A program made the translations under genes and the position numbers. 11,910 nt of DNA from Clostridiaceae bacterium. GTDB lineage: Bacteria > Bacillota_A > Clostridia > Clostridiales > Clostridiaceae. Positions 1 through 7,684 of the stretch are shown here, in pieces; the stretch's first letter is position 1, and each line of letters opens with the position of its first letter. The notes under the pieces were generated by a model that was not told the DNA's origin, did not search any database, and saw only the letters and a list, made by a program, of their open reading frames with translations. Location: positions 1 through 11,910 of the forward strand of contig JAQSXU010000205.1 in assembly GCA_029256485.1 (NCBI GenBank), read 5' to 3'.

Positions 1-15
1 TTTATTTTTATGAAA

Positions 16-22
16 GGTAGGG
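16..22 (+). promoter_or_regulatory. Ribosome binding site of the tail fibre gene
   Basis: A purine-rich GGTAGGG lies 6 nt before the ATG at 29. An in-frame TGA at 11-13 in one upstream frame could be the end of the preceding tail gene, but too little sequence is present to identify it. Confidence 0.5.
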
Positions 23-28
23 TAAATA

Positions 29-3022
29 ATGGCACAAAGTATAAGAGAGTTAATGTTTGATATAGACAAAGACCTAATGCAGAATATAAATGCTCAACAA
101 GGAGATATAAAAAGTAGATATGTGAGATTTCATTTAATTTCAAGTTCCTTGCCAGTTGATTTAACCAATAATACAGTGAAGGTATTTGCAATTAAACCAG
201 ATAACACATTAATATTTAATAATGTTACTATAGAAGATGCTGTTAATGGTCTGGTATTGGTTGAATTAACTTCTCAAACTCTTGCTATAAGGGGATATTT
301 AAATTGTCAGTTAAAGATATATGGTTCAGATAACAGTGTATTAAGTTCTTCAAAATTTCAAATTAATGTCTTGGAATCATTAGATGATGATGATGGAGCT
401 ATAGAATCTCAAAATGAGTTTACAGCTTTAACAGAAGCTTTAGGCACAGTTAGCACAATAGAAAACAAAGCAGATAAGAGTTATGTTGATAGTAATTTAT
501 CAACAGTTAATGCGGACTTGGCAGAAAAGGCGAATTTAAGTGATTTAAACACTACAAATAATAGTGTTGCGAATAATACATCTGCAATTGCAAGCTTGGC
601 AAGTGGTGCACCAGCAGGAGTATTTCCAACATTAGCAATATTACAAGCTGATACAAATTCAAATACCACAGATGGCAAAAAGAAAATTTACGTAGTTACA
701 GCAGATGGAAATTGGTATTATTGGAATGGCACTTCATGGGTAGCAGGTGGTATATATCAAGGTATAGGAATTGCAGATAACATTGTAACTCATAATAAAA
801 TGGCAACACCATATTTAAATGCTTATATAATAAATGGAGAAATAGATGTGGACACAATTAATAAAACTATTACTGTAGTAGGGCCCACAACTATTCTAAC
901 TCATAGAGGTTATTTAAGCGCTACTGGTCAGGCACTAAATTATGCTAGTTCATCTAATCCAACATACGCAAAGTATGTATATGTCAATTTAATAACAAAT
1001 ACTTTAGAATGGAGTGACACAGTAAAAACTACTAAAGACTATGCCCTATTAGGGGTTGTATATGTTTATAAAATATGGGGTGCAACTAATCTGCAAGCAT
1101 GGAAAGTGAATGGTATAAAATATGGAGGTTTTAACAATATCATTGATGATGATGAAATTAGTTTTAATAAAACAGCTTTTAAAGGTTATGGATATATTGG
1201 ATATAACACAACAAATAATATAGAAATTGACATTATAAATAAAAAATTTAGAGTTACTGCAAATATGAATATAATATATCATCATACACCAGTTACAGTA
1301 GTTACGCAGGACTGGACAATATATACTGAAGCAGATACAAGCTATCTAAAAACATTATACGTAGATTTAACAGATAATAAAATTAAAGTAAGTGTTAATG
1401 CTACTATAAGTAATAAACATATTATTTTATTACATTTTACAGGTACAGCAAGTGTTTTAAATACTAATATATTTGGGCCACAAAGTAATATAGAAGGTGT
1501 TACGGTTGCAGGAACGAAATTAGTAGCATTTTCAACCCCGTATATCGGGCAAATTGGTTATGGCACATATAATAATGTTATTTCAATAGATTTAGCTAAT
1601 AAACAAATCAAATTGTTACAGCATCTATGGATAATGTATAATTCTAAAAGTTTAGACGTTCAACCATACGATTGGATATCCTTTGACACTACAAGTACAA
1701 GTGTTGTGATGGTATGCTATTTAGATTTATTAACTTCTAAAATAAAAGTATGCGGTTTTGATGTTATACCATCGAATAAAAATATTGTTATATTATTTAG
1801 GTGGCAAGGCTCAACGGCTTCAACTATTAATTATACTAGTCATTATAGCAATAAAGCCTTTAGTGTACTATTTGATGGCGCAAGCGTTACGTTCCCAGTG
1901 GGTAATTCGTCAAGTAATCAAATATCATGGGTAACTAATAGATTTATAATTCCAGATAATTTATATTTAGTTAAAGATATTGAGTATTCTATTTATGCTC
2001 AAAATTTCAATTATGAAAAATTTACTGATAATGATGATTGTTTATTTGAAATAATAATACCTTCAAAAACGGTATCTTTTGAAAATACTGCAGATATCAA
2101 ATCAAGTGTAGAAGGCGTATTTGATACCCATGTTGTTGGCGTAAATAAAACTGCTGGAATCAGTAGTGCATTAACTAAAGATATAAGATTGAATATTAAA
2201 GATGTTTCTACTATTGTAAATAAAGATGTAAAAACAATTATAATAGGCGATAGTATTGTGAATGGTAATATTCCAGCAACAGTTAAGTATTGGTTAACTA
2301 AATGGGGTTTAAATCCTACTATGCTTGGAACAGTTAGCAATACTCATGATTATGGTTACGGTAAAGTGCCACCATTTGGAGCTGAAATGGGTGAAGGTCG
2401 AGGTGGTTGGAGATTAACAGATTACGTCAACAAAACAAGGAATAATGCCCAAGAAATAATTACTTTAGCAGGGAATCCATTTTTGAATAATGGTGTGTTT
2501 GATTTTGCTTATTATGTGGCTCAAAATGGATTTTCAGGTATAACTAATATTATTATTGATTTAGGAACAAATGATATTGGAGGATATAGCAATCAACCTG
2601 ATACTTATACACCTACAGAAACTGAATATTGTGATACTACTGGTGGTGACTTTTACATGCCTGATTTATTGCAAATAATGATAGATAGTATACATGCTTT
2701 TGATTCTAATATCAAAATAGGTATTAATCCTCCGAAAGTAGCTGGAGTAAATGATGACTTTAATAAAAAATGTAATAGATGGGCAGAAAAGCAGCAATAT
2801 GTGTTTGATGGAGTATCAAATGTTTATTGCTTGTCTTCATATTTAGGGGTAGGTAAATTAAGCGGTAATACGTATACAGATGTAACAGACTCACCAGTAA
2901 CAGTTTTCTCCGAAAACACAACATTAAAACGACCTATTTCATCAAGTGTACATCATAATGGAATGAATCAGTTAGTTAATGCTCTATGGATGGCTAGTTG
3001 GATTGCTAATACAATGAGTTAG
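29..3022 (+). CDS. Phage baseplate/tail fibre protein: BppU-like N-terminus, three internal repeats, C-terminal SGNH hydrolase domain
   Basis: A 997-aa virion protein expected at the tail tip, where it would contact the host surface. Residues ~1-120 match the BppU N-terminal Ig-like baseplate-attachment domain by overall pattern (MAQSIRELMFDIDKDL start, then alternating strands up to FQINVLESLDDDD). Residues ~135-190 are a polar, helical, coiled-coil-like linker rich in A/N/S. Residues ~220-250 carry the YVVTADGNWYYWNG segment often seen in clostridial phage fibres. Residues ~258-610 contain three diverged repeats of ~110-120 aa. Residues ~735-997 form an SGNH/GDSL hydrolase: GDS at 740-742 (Ser742), Gly-rich GGW block II, GTND at 846-849, and a terminal HHNG with His975/976. 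The Asp usually three residues before the catalytic His is Ser here. The likely role is deacylation (for example O-deacetylation) of wall polysaccharide during adsorption; the substrate is inferred. Confidence 0.85.
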   Translation: MAQSIRELMFDIDKDLMQNINAQQGDIKSRYVRFHLISSSLPVDLTNNTVKVFAIKPDNTLIFNNVTIEDAVNGLVLVELTSQTLAIRGYLNCQLKIYGSDNSVLSSSKFQINVLESLDDDDGAIESQNEFTALTEALGTVSTIENKADKSYVDSNLSTVNADLAEKANLSDLNTTNNSVANNTSAIASLASGAPAGVFPTLAILQADTNSNTTDGKKKIYVVTADGNWYYWNGTSWVAGGIYQGIGIADNIVTHNKMATPYLNAYIINGEIDVDTINKTITVVGPTTILTHRGYLSATGQALNYASSSNPTYAKYVYVNLITNTLEWSDTVKTTKDYALLGVVYVYKIWGATNLQAWKVNGIKYGGFNNIIDDDEISFNKTAFKGYGYIGYNTTNNIEIDIINKKFRVTANMNIIYHHTPVTVVTQDWTIYTEADTSYLKTLYVDLTDNKIKVSVNATISNKHIILLHFTGTASVLNTNIFGPQSNIEGVTVAGTKLVAFSTPYIGQIGYGTYNNVISIDLANKQIKLLQHLWIMYNSKSLDVQPYDWISFDTTSTSVVMVCYLDLLTSKIKVCGFDVIPSNKNIVILFRWQGSTASTINYTSHYSNKAFSVLFDGASVTFPVGNSSSNQISWVTNRFIIPDNLYLVKDIEYSIYAQNFNYEKFTDNDDCLFEIIIPSKTVSFENTADIKSSVEGVFDTHVVGVNKTAGISSALTKDIRLNIKDVSTIVNKDVKTIIIGDSIVNGNIPATVKYWLTKWGLNPTMLGTVSNTHDYGYGKVPPFGAEMGEGRGGWRLTDYVNKTRNNAQEIITLAGNPFLNNGVFDFAYYVAQNGFSGITNIIIDLGTNDIGGYSNQPDTYTPTETEYCDTTGGDFYMPDLLQIMIDSIHAFDSNIKIGINPPKVAGVNDDFNKKCNRWAEKQQYVFDGVSNVYCLSSYLGVGKLSGNTYTDVTDSPVTVFSENTTLKRPISSSVHHNGMNQLVNALWMASWIANTMS

Positions 3023-3025
3023 ATG

Positions 3026-3057
3026 TTTACAATTTCTTACCTTTATATTAATATAAT
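3026..3057 (+). promoter_or_regulatory. Possible promoter of the moron SGNH gene
   Basis: TTTACA (3026-3031) and a perfect TATAAT (3052-3057) lie in the short gap after the fibre stop codon. The spacing is 20 nt, longer than the ideal 17, so the -35 assignment is weak. The -10 is 35 nt upstream of the gene start and correctly oriented. Confidence 0.35.
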
Positions 3058-3091
3058 AGTAAAACATACTAGTATAAAGGGAGATAAACAT

Positions 3092-3775
3092 ATGAATAAA
3101 AAAAACATTACATTGGTAGTATCTATAATATTTAACATATGCTTTATAATATCATTATATGTAATTCATTTAAATGGTGGACTGCAATGGATTAAAAATA
3201 AAAACATTATAGATACTCCGTATTATTTAGCAAAGGAAAGTCAATTTGAAACTTTAAATATAAAAAATTCAGATTTTGTGTTTTTGGGGGATAGTATTAC
3301 AAATAGATGTGAATGGAGCGAATTATTTAATAATCCAAACATAAAAAATAGAGGTCTTGATGGAGATACCACAGATGGCATCTTAAACAGATTAGATAAT
3401 ATTACTAAAGGTCAGCCTAAAAAAATATTTCTTATGATAGGAATAAATGATTTTTTACAAAAGAAAAATACTAACTATGTGTTAAACAATTATAAAAAAA
3501 TCCTAACAGAAATACAAAGTAAATCTCCGAATACAATTATTTATGTACAAAGTACTCTTCCAAATAATAATGTAAAATCAAATAATAATATTATTAATTT
3601 GGATAATGGATTAAAAAAACTAACTACTAGCAAAATCATCTATGTAGATTTATTTAATAAATTTAAAGACAATGGTAAATTATCAAATAAATATACTTTT
3701 GATGGAACACACTTAAATGGACAAGGATATTTAATTTGGAAACAAGCTATTGAGCAATATGTTAATACACAATAG
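3092..3775 (+). CDS. Membrane-anchored SGNH/GDSL-family hydrolase (moron-like)
   Basis: A 227-aa esterase-type protein. The ATG at 3092 is chosen because it follows AAGGGAG (3078-3084) at 7 nt; the same frame opens 23 codons earlier at 3023, but that start has no SD. Residues ~6-27 are one hydrophobic helix preceded by KK, a signal anchor placing the enzyme outside the membrane. The catalytic domain is complete: GDS 66-68 (Ser68), block II NRGLDGDTT, GIND with Asn119, and DGTH with Asp204 and His207. The closest family by motif is the PAF-acetylhydrolase/lysophospholipase-like GDSL group (PF13472 type). It sits between two virion genes, with a possible promoter before it and a strong hairpin terminator after it, the layout of a moron. 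Being membrane-anchored it is unlikely to be a virion part. It may deacylate host surface polymers in the lysogen, for example to block superinfection (inference). Confidence 0.85.
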   Translation: MNKKNITLVVSIIFNICFIISLYVIHLNGGLQWIKNKNIIDTPYYLAKESQFETLNIKNSDFVFLGDSITNRCEWSELFNNPNIKNRGLDGDTTDGILNRLDNITKGQPKKIFLMIGINDFLQKKNTNYVLNNYKKILTEIQSKSPNTIIYVQSTLPNNNVKSNNNIINLDNGLKKLTTSKIIYVDLFNKFKDNGKLSNKYTFDGTHLNGQGYLIWKQAIEQYVNTQ

Positions 3776-3798
3776 GAAACAAGGTTGAACTAACTTAT

Positions 3799-3831
3799 AG
3801 AGAGTTTTGAAGAAATTCAAGGCTCTTTTTT
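3799..3831 (+). terminator. Rho-independent terminator after the moron gene
   Basis: AGAGTTTTGAA (3801-3811) pairs with TTCAAGGCTCT (3816-3826), with two G-U wobbles, around a GAAA loop. A run of six T (3826-3831) follows. It lies between two late genes, so late transcription must read through it or restart downstream. Confidence 0.8.
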
Positions 3832-3848
3832 CATGCCCAAAATTAGAA

Positions 3849-3856
3849 AGAAGGTG
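3849..3856 (+). promoter_or_regulatory. Ribosome binding site fixing the TTG start of the tail endopeptidase gene
   Basis: AGAAGGTG lies 5 nt before TTG (3862-3864). No ATG lies nearby in frame, and the family N-terminus (MINIYN-like) begins exactly here, so TTG is accepted as the start. Confidence 0.7.
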
Positions 3857-3861
3857 ATAGC

Positions 3862-5805
3862 TTGATAAATATATATAATTCCACCGAAACAGATTTTGAA
3901 AACAATGGATTAGCTGTACTAGATACATGTATAAAAGCAGAAGTATCCGAAGAACTCAATGGCATCTATGATATAACCTTAGAATATCCTTTGTTTGGCA
4001 ATACTAAATGGCAATATCTTATAGAAGATAATATTATAAAAGCACCTACACCAAGAGGAACACAGTTATTTAGAATAGTAAATAAAAATAAGACTATGTC
4101 TAGTATAGAAATTTATGCTAGGCATATTTTTTATGACTTACTTTATAACTTCTTAGAAGATGTAAGACCTACCAACCTTAATGGTGCAGGATCTTTGAAT
4201 TGGATATTATCTCACACTCAATATACTCATAGATTTAAAGGATATTCAGACATTCTAAATACTGGTACTGCTTATTATGTAAGAAAAAATCCAGTGGAAT
4301 CAATACTAGGTGATTTAGATAATTCGTACTTAAAAACTTGGGGTGGAGAAGTCTTAAGGGATAACTTTGATATACGCATCAATGGAGCTATAGGAGAAGA
4401 TAGAGGATATACCATAACATGGGGTAAGAATCTACAAGGTATCAATGATAAAACAGATTATAGTAATGTGATAACTAAAGTAATGCCAGTAGGTAGAGAT
4501 GTTAATGACAATCCTTTATTACTTCCAGAAAAGTATATTGATAGTCCATTAATAAATAACTATTTTAAACCAAAGATTAAAGATTTTGATTTTCCTAATA
4601 TTAAGGTTATTACTAACCCGCAGGAAGGTGAAACAGCAGTAAGCCAAGATGATGTTTATACTAAATTAAGAGAGCAGGCAGCTTTATTATTTAGTGAACA
4701 GAATATTGACAAACCTATATTAGATGCTGAAATAGATTTTGTAGAGCTATCTAAAACAGAAGAATATAAAGATTATTCTATTTTGCAACAAATATATATG
4801 GGTGACATAGTTACTTGTAAGCATGAGAAAATAGGAATAAATCTTAAAGCTAAGGTTGTTAAATATACCTATGATGCTATAAGAGAAAAATATATCAATA
4901 TAACCTTAGCTGATGCGACAGCAAATAACGCTGAATCTGTGACAATTAATATACCTTCTGTAATAAATAATATCCATTTATCCATAGATCAGACTAAACA
5001 GATTACTGATAAATTAAAAAATGCTTTAGGTGGTTATGTAGTAAAACGTGATGGCGAAATTTTAATAATGGACACTAAGGATATTAGAACAGCTACTAAA
5101 GTATGGAGATGGAATCTTAATGGCTTAGGATATAGTTCCACGGGTTATAACGGTACTTATGGCACTGCAATAACTATGGATGGAGAAATAGTTGCTAATT
5201 TTATTAAAACAGGTGAATTAGATGCTAGTCTTATTACAACGGGAATTATACAGAGTTCTGATGGTACATTTGCTATTTCATTAACAGCTGGTAAAATGAC
5301 TACCTACGATAAAGATAATGGATTTAAAGCTCTAGAATTTGAAAATAGAACAATAAAAGGTTTTGACTTTATCAACAATGGAACACAAATCTGGCAAATA
5401 GAAACTATAAGAGAAGACAATGGAATAGGTACACCCGGGATGGCTGCGGAAATAAAAGAAGGGTGTAAATTAAAATTTTTAAATATGAACGATTATACAA
5501 TGCTTTTTGAAATTGATAATAAAGCAGAGGATGCAAATAAAATAGTATCTACATTGTTCGCAAATGAAATCAACTTGATAAATGGTTCGGATACCGGGGG
5601 TATTCAAATTAATACGGCTGCTGGCAAGTCCATTTTACTCTATGGTGATTTTGATGCTGGACAGCACTCTTTACACAACATATGGAATCTGTATGTTGCA
5701 AAAGCTGACGGTGGCGAAGAAAAAGGATATAGTGGGACTATAACAATTAGTGGTCAACAGTTAAGGTTTAATGCTGGTATATTAGTAGATTCAGTAATAA
5801 CATAG
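3862..5805 (+). CDS. Tail-associated structural protein with prophage endopeptidase-tail domain (Tal/minor structural protein)
   Basis: A 647-aa protein of the phage minor structural/prophage-tail endopeptidase family (PF06605 type), the tail-tip hub protein of Firmicute siphophages. Supporting features are the short N-terminal strand MINIYN, the ELNGIYDITLEYPL and ARHIFYDL blocks (residues ~30-95), the GGEVLRDNFDIRI-like segment near 155-175, and YSNVITKVMPVGRD near 200. Residues ~1-370 are the hub/endopeptidase region. Residues ~370-490 give a helical linker followed by GEIVANFIKTGELDASLITTG, the usual collar preceding a beta-rich C-terminus. The end (GYSGTITISGQQLRFNAGILVDSVIT) matches the short C-terminal module common in these proteins. 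Expected role: tail-tip assembly and local opening of peptidoglycan during DNA injection. Start is TTG. Its position downstream of the BppU-type fibre gene is less usual. Confidence 0.85.
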   Translation: MINIYNSTETDFENNGLAVLDTCIKAEVSEELNGIYDITLEYPLFGNTKWQYLIEDNIIKAPTPRGTQLFRIVNKNKTMSSIEIYARHIFYDLLYNFLEDVRPTNLNGAGSLNWILSHTQYTHRFKGYSDILNTGTAYYVRKNPVESILGDLDNSYLKTWGGEVLRDNFDIRINGAIGEDRGYTITWGKNLQGINDKTDYSNVITKVMPVGRDVNDNPLLLPEKYIDSPLINNYFKPKIKDFDFPNIKVITNPQEGETAVSQDDVYTKLREQAALLFSEQNIDKPILDAEIDFVELSKTEEYKDYSILQQIYMGDIVTCKHEKIGINLKAKVVKYTYDAIREKYINITLADATANNAESVTINIPSVINNIHLSIDQTKQITDKLKNALGGYVVKRDGEILIMDTKDIRTATKVWRWNLNGLGYSSTGYNGTYGTAITMDGEIVANFIKTGELDASLITTGIIQSSDGTFAISLTAGKMTTYDKDNGFKALEFENRTIKGFDFINNGTQIWQIETIREDNGIGTPGMAAEIKEGCKLKFLNMNDYTMLFEIDNKAEDANKIVSTLFANEINLINGSDTGGIQINTAAGKSILLYGDFDAGQHSLHNIWNLYVAKADGGEEKGYSGTITISGQQLRFNAGILVDSVIT

Positions 5806-5824
5806 TTAATAATTTAGGGGGTTG

Positions 5825-6075
5825 ATGCAAAGTTATGTGAAGAAAGAAAAAAATATGTTGATAAAAATTTAGATGACCATGAAATAAGGTTAAATAATCA
5901 TGCTGGAAGGCTTGATAAGCTAGAACGAAATGAAGCAACACATAGCACTGAAATTAAAAACTTATGTACACAGATTAGAAATTTAGTTAATACCCTTAAG
6001 TGGGGTATGGGACTTGTTGGAGCTTCATTTTTGGGGCTCTTTTTATATTTGCTAGAATTACATTTAAAATATTAA
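5825..6075 (+). pseudogene. XhlA-like holin-accessory protein, frame broken at the 5' end
   Basis: The frame ending at TAA 6073-6075 encodes KLCEERKKYVDKNLDDHE..., a coiled-coil-like stretch, then a membrane helix (WGMGLVGASFLGLFLYLLEL) and LHLKY. This is the size and layout of haemolysin XhlA family proteins, small membrane proteins of Gram-positive phage lysis cassettes. The frame is open only from 5818 and holds no ATG, GTG or TTG near its start. An ATG at 5825 follows AGGGGG (5816-5821) but is out of frame and stops after 15 codons. Restoring one A to the run at 5829-5831 (ATGCAAAG to ATGCAAAAG) would join this ATG to the full reading frame as MQKLCEERKK, about 83 aa. A single-base loss, or a sequencing error in an A run, is the simplest explanation. 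Confidence 0.7.
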
Positions 6076-6934
6076 AGCTACAGAAGGTTTAAACTATGTA
6101 AATCCTTTAATAGATAGCCAATATAACAATGCTAAAAATAGAGGACTAAAGGTTGGTTTCTATCACTTTGCTAGCAGAAATGCAGTTGCAGCAGAATATA
6201 AACACTTTATGGATACTATTGAAAAATATCAGCAGGACTTGAAACCTGTACTAGATTATGAGGTAGCTAATCCGGATATGAATTTTGTTGCTGCGTTTAT
6301 GGCCCTTAATCCTGGTTTATTATTATATGCGGCTCACAATGTAGCAGATAAGTCAGGACTTCCTAAGAATAAGATATGGATTGCTGAACCAGGTGCTAAT
6401 TCAAACGATACAAAAGGGTATGCAGGATTACAATATTCTTGGACCGGAAGAATAGCAGGAGCTCAAGGTAATATGGATATAGATATATTCAGTAATGATG
6501 TATTGATTGATACTAATAATGTGGTTTTGGCTGTAGCTCCACAAGTTCAACAGAGTGGCGATCCAACAGTTAGAATAATACAATTACAATTAAATACTCT
6601 GCTTAAGAAAGGTCTTGCAGTAGATAGTTTTGATGGCCCACTTACAATAGCAGCCAAGAAAGAATTTCAAGGTATTATGGGATTGGCACAAGATGCAATA
6701 TGGGGAGTAAATACAGTAAAGGCAGTAACGGAAATATACTCAAGACCTTTAGATGGCGTAAAAGAGGAACATTACGAATATGCTACTAGATTTATACAAT
6801 GGGTAGTTGGAGCTACCATAGATGGTATATTTGGTAATGGTACTAAAGTTAAAGTGCAGAATTGGCAAGCAACACGTGGATTAGTGCCAGATGGAGTAGT
6901 TGGTCCAGCAACATGGGCTAAGATGTTAGGTTAA
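6068..6934 (+). pseudogene. GH25 lysozyme endolysin with two peptidoglycan-binding repeats, N-terminus deleted
   Basis: The frame from 6071 begins abruptly with IKATEGLNYVNP, which in GH25 muramidases is normally about residue 30-35. It continues with VGFYHFAS, LKPVLDYEV (Asp and Glu at 6254-6262) and the late QYSWTGRIAG...DIDIF block. Two PG_binding_1-type repeats follow (nt ~6545-6745 and ~6770-6930, the second ending DGVVGPATWAKML). The first beta strand with the catalytic GIDVS-type Asp is absent, and a stop (6065-6067) closes the frame just upstream. The first ATG is 6209, giving a 241-aa product, but it has no SD and lies inside the catalytic domain. The preceding XhlA frame ends at 6075, overlapping the truncated frame, so a deletion has fused the two. 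It would have cut peptidoglycan glycan strands at lysis; the present form should be catalytically impaired, though the wall-binding repeats remain. Confidence 0.8.
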
Positions 6935-6962
6935 GGATTATAGAAAACTATAGTCCTTTTTT
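6933..6962 (+). terminator. Rho-independent terminator after the endolysin
   Basis: AGGATTATAG (6934-6943) pairs with CTATAGTCCT (6948-6957), one G-U pair, around an AAAA loop. T6 follows. It overlaps the endolysin stop codon and lies between endolysin and holin. Confidence 0.8.
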
Positions 6963-6989
6963 AATATAAAAATATTGGAGGAATACAAA

Positions 6990-7364
6990 ATGAAAGAATT
7001 ATTAATAAGCCAAGTATTAATACCTATTATCGGAACTATAATCAGTACTTTATTGGGCATAGCATTGTTTTATGTGAAGAAATTTTATAATAAACATAAG
7101 GACTTCTTAGAATTACAGAGAGAGCAATTAATACAAAAGATAGGCATAGATAAATACAACCATGATGTTGTAGTGGTTAAAAATGCAGTTAAAGCAGTAG
7201 AACAGATTGCTAAAGAAAATGACTGGAAGGGCACTCTTAAACAAACAAAAGTTTTGGATATGATACAAGGAAAGACAGGGCTTACAGATGAACAAATATT
7301 TAATGTAATTAAAGGTACTGTTTTGGAAGTTAATAATATGAAGTCTACTGCAGTGCAGAAATAA
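6990..7364 (+). CDS. Phage holin, LLH family
   Basis: A 124-aa protein with the LLH holin pattern (Phage_holin_6_1 type): a short N-terminus, one membrane helix at residues ~7-27 (VLIPIIGTIISTLLGIALFYV), a long charged helix, and a C-terminal half with KNAVKAVEQIAKENDWKG and a TGLTDEQIFNVIKGTV tail. Holins of this group make or regulate the membrane lesion that releases the endolysin. The ATG at 6990 is chosen because TGGAGG (6976-6981) precedes it by 8 nt; a TTG five codons upstream overlaps this SD. It is the only undamaged gene of the lysis cassette, and it is bracketed by hairpin terminators on both sides. Confidence 0.85.
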   Translation: MKELLISQVLIPIIGTIISTLLGIALFYVKKFYNKHKDFLELQREQLIQKIGIDKYNHDVVVVKNAVKAVEQIAKENDWKGTLKQTKVLDMIQGKTGLTDEQIFNVIKGTVLEVNNMKSTAVQK

Positions 7365-7369
7365 TTTTA

Positions 7370-7401
7370 AGCCTAGGGATTAATTTCTCTAGGCTCTTTT
7401 T
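7370..7401 (+). terminator. Rho-independent terminator closing the late (tail/lysis) block
   Basis: AGCCTAGGGA (7370-7379) pairs with TCTCTAGGCT (7386-7395), one G-U pair, around TTAATT. A T run (7397-7401) follows. It also overlaps the 3' end of the minus-strand gene, where the tail sequence is only weakly T-rich, so termination in that direction is doubtful. Confidence 0.85.
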
Positions 7402-7675
7402 CTTTAAGTACTATTAAATATTCATAATACCATTTACCATGCTCGTCCAACTCATAATTGGTTTTAATATGTTCAGCAAATTCTTTTCATGTATATTTAC
7501 CATTTGCCAATGTATATCCATAACAATGTAATATATTTCTTATCATGGCAATATGAATTTCTTCATTTGCCAGATGATTTGTAAGCCATTCTGGTAGTTC
7601 TTTAATTAATAATATATTTTCTTCTGTCATATTAGCTGTATTAAATTTATAGCCTTCATTAGTTTTTTCTATCAT
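7373..7675 (-). pseudogene. Hypothetical ~100-codon gene interrupted by an in-frame TGA
   Basis: From ATG 7675 (SD AAGGGTGA 5' of it) the frame reads 62 codons (MIEKTNEGYKF ... ANGKYT) and meets TGA at 7487-7489. The same frame continues without stops for 37 more codons with normal protein-like composition (KEFAEHIKTNYELDEHGKWY ... EPREINP) to TAG at 7373-7375. A TGG-to-TGA change (Trp63) explains this with one base; the restored text would read GKYTWKEFAEHIK. The family is not recognised: it is small, acidic and soluble, with no signal peptide or membrane helix. It begins 9 nt after the protease stop, so it is the second gene of that minus-strand operon. The 62-aa truncated form may still be made. 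Confidence 0.6.
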
Positions 7676-7684
7676 AGTTCACCC

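Noticed and set aside
1049..1285. Minus-strand open frame of 78 codons inside the fibre gene
   Set aside because: It is antisense to a strongly supported gene, has biased Ile/Tyr/Phe/Asn composition and no SD. The frames at 481-678, 2011-2340 and 3731-3928 (minus) are rejected for the same reasons.
3023..3091. Longer N-terminus for the membrane SGNH protein
   Set aside because: The upstream ATG directly abuts the fibre stop, has no SD, and would put 23 residues before a normal signal anchor; ATG 3092 has a clear SD.
6061..6080. Functional XhlA-endolysin fusion by +1 frameshifting
   Set aside because: No slippery site with a stimulatory structure is visible, the XhlA start is itself broken, and the fused GH25 domain would still lack its first catalytic Asp.
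6975..6989. TTG start five codons upstream for the holin
   Set aside because: The codons overlap the SD that serves ATG 6990.
7487..7489. TGA as a selenocysteine codon
   Set aside because: No stem-loop of the bacterial SECIS type is apparent right after it and the context has no redox motif; a Trp-to-stop change is simpler.
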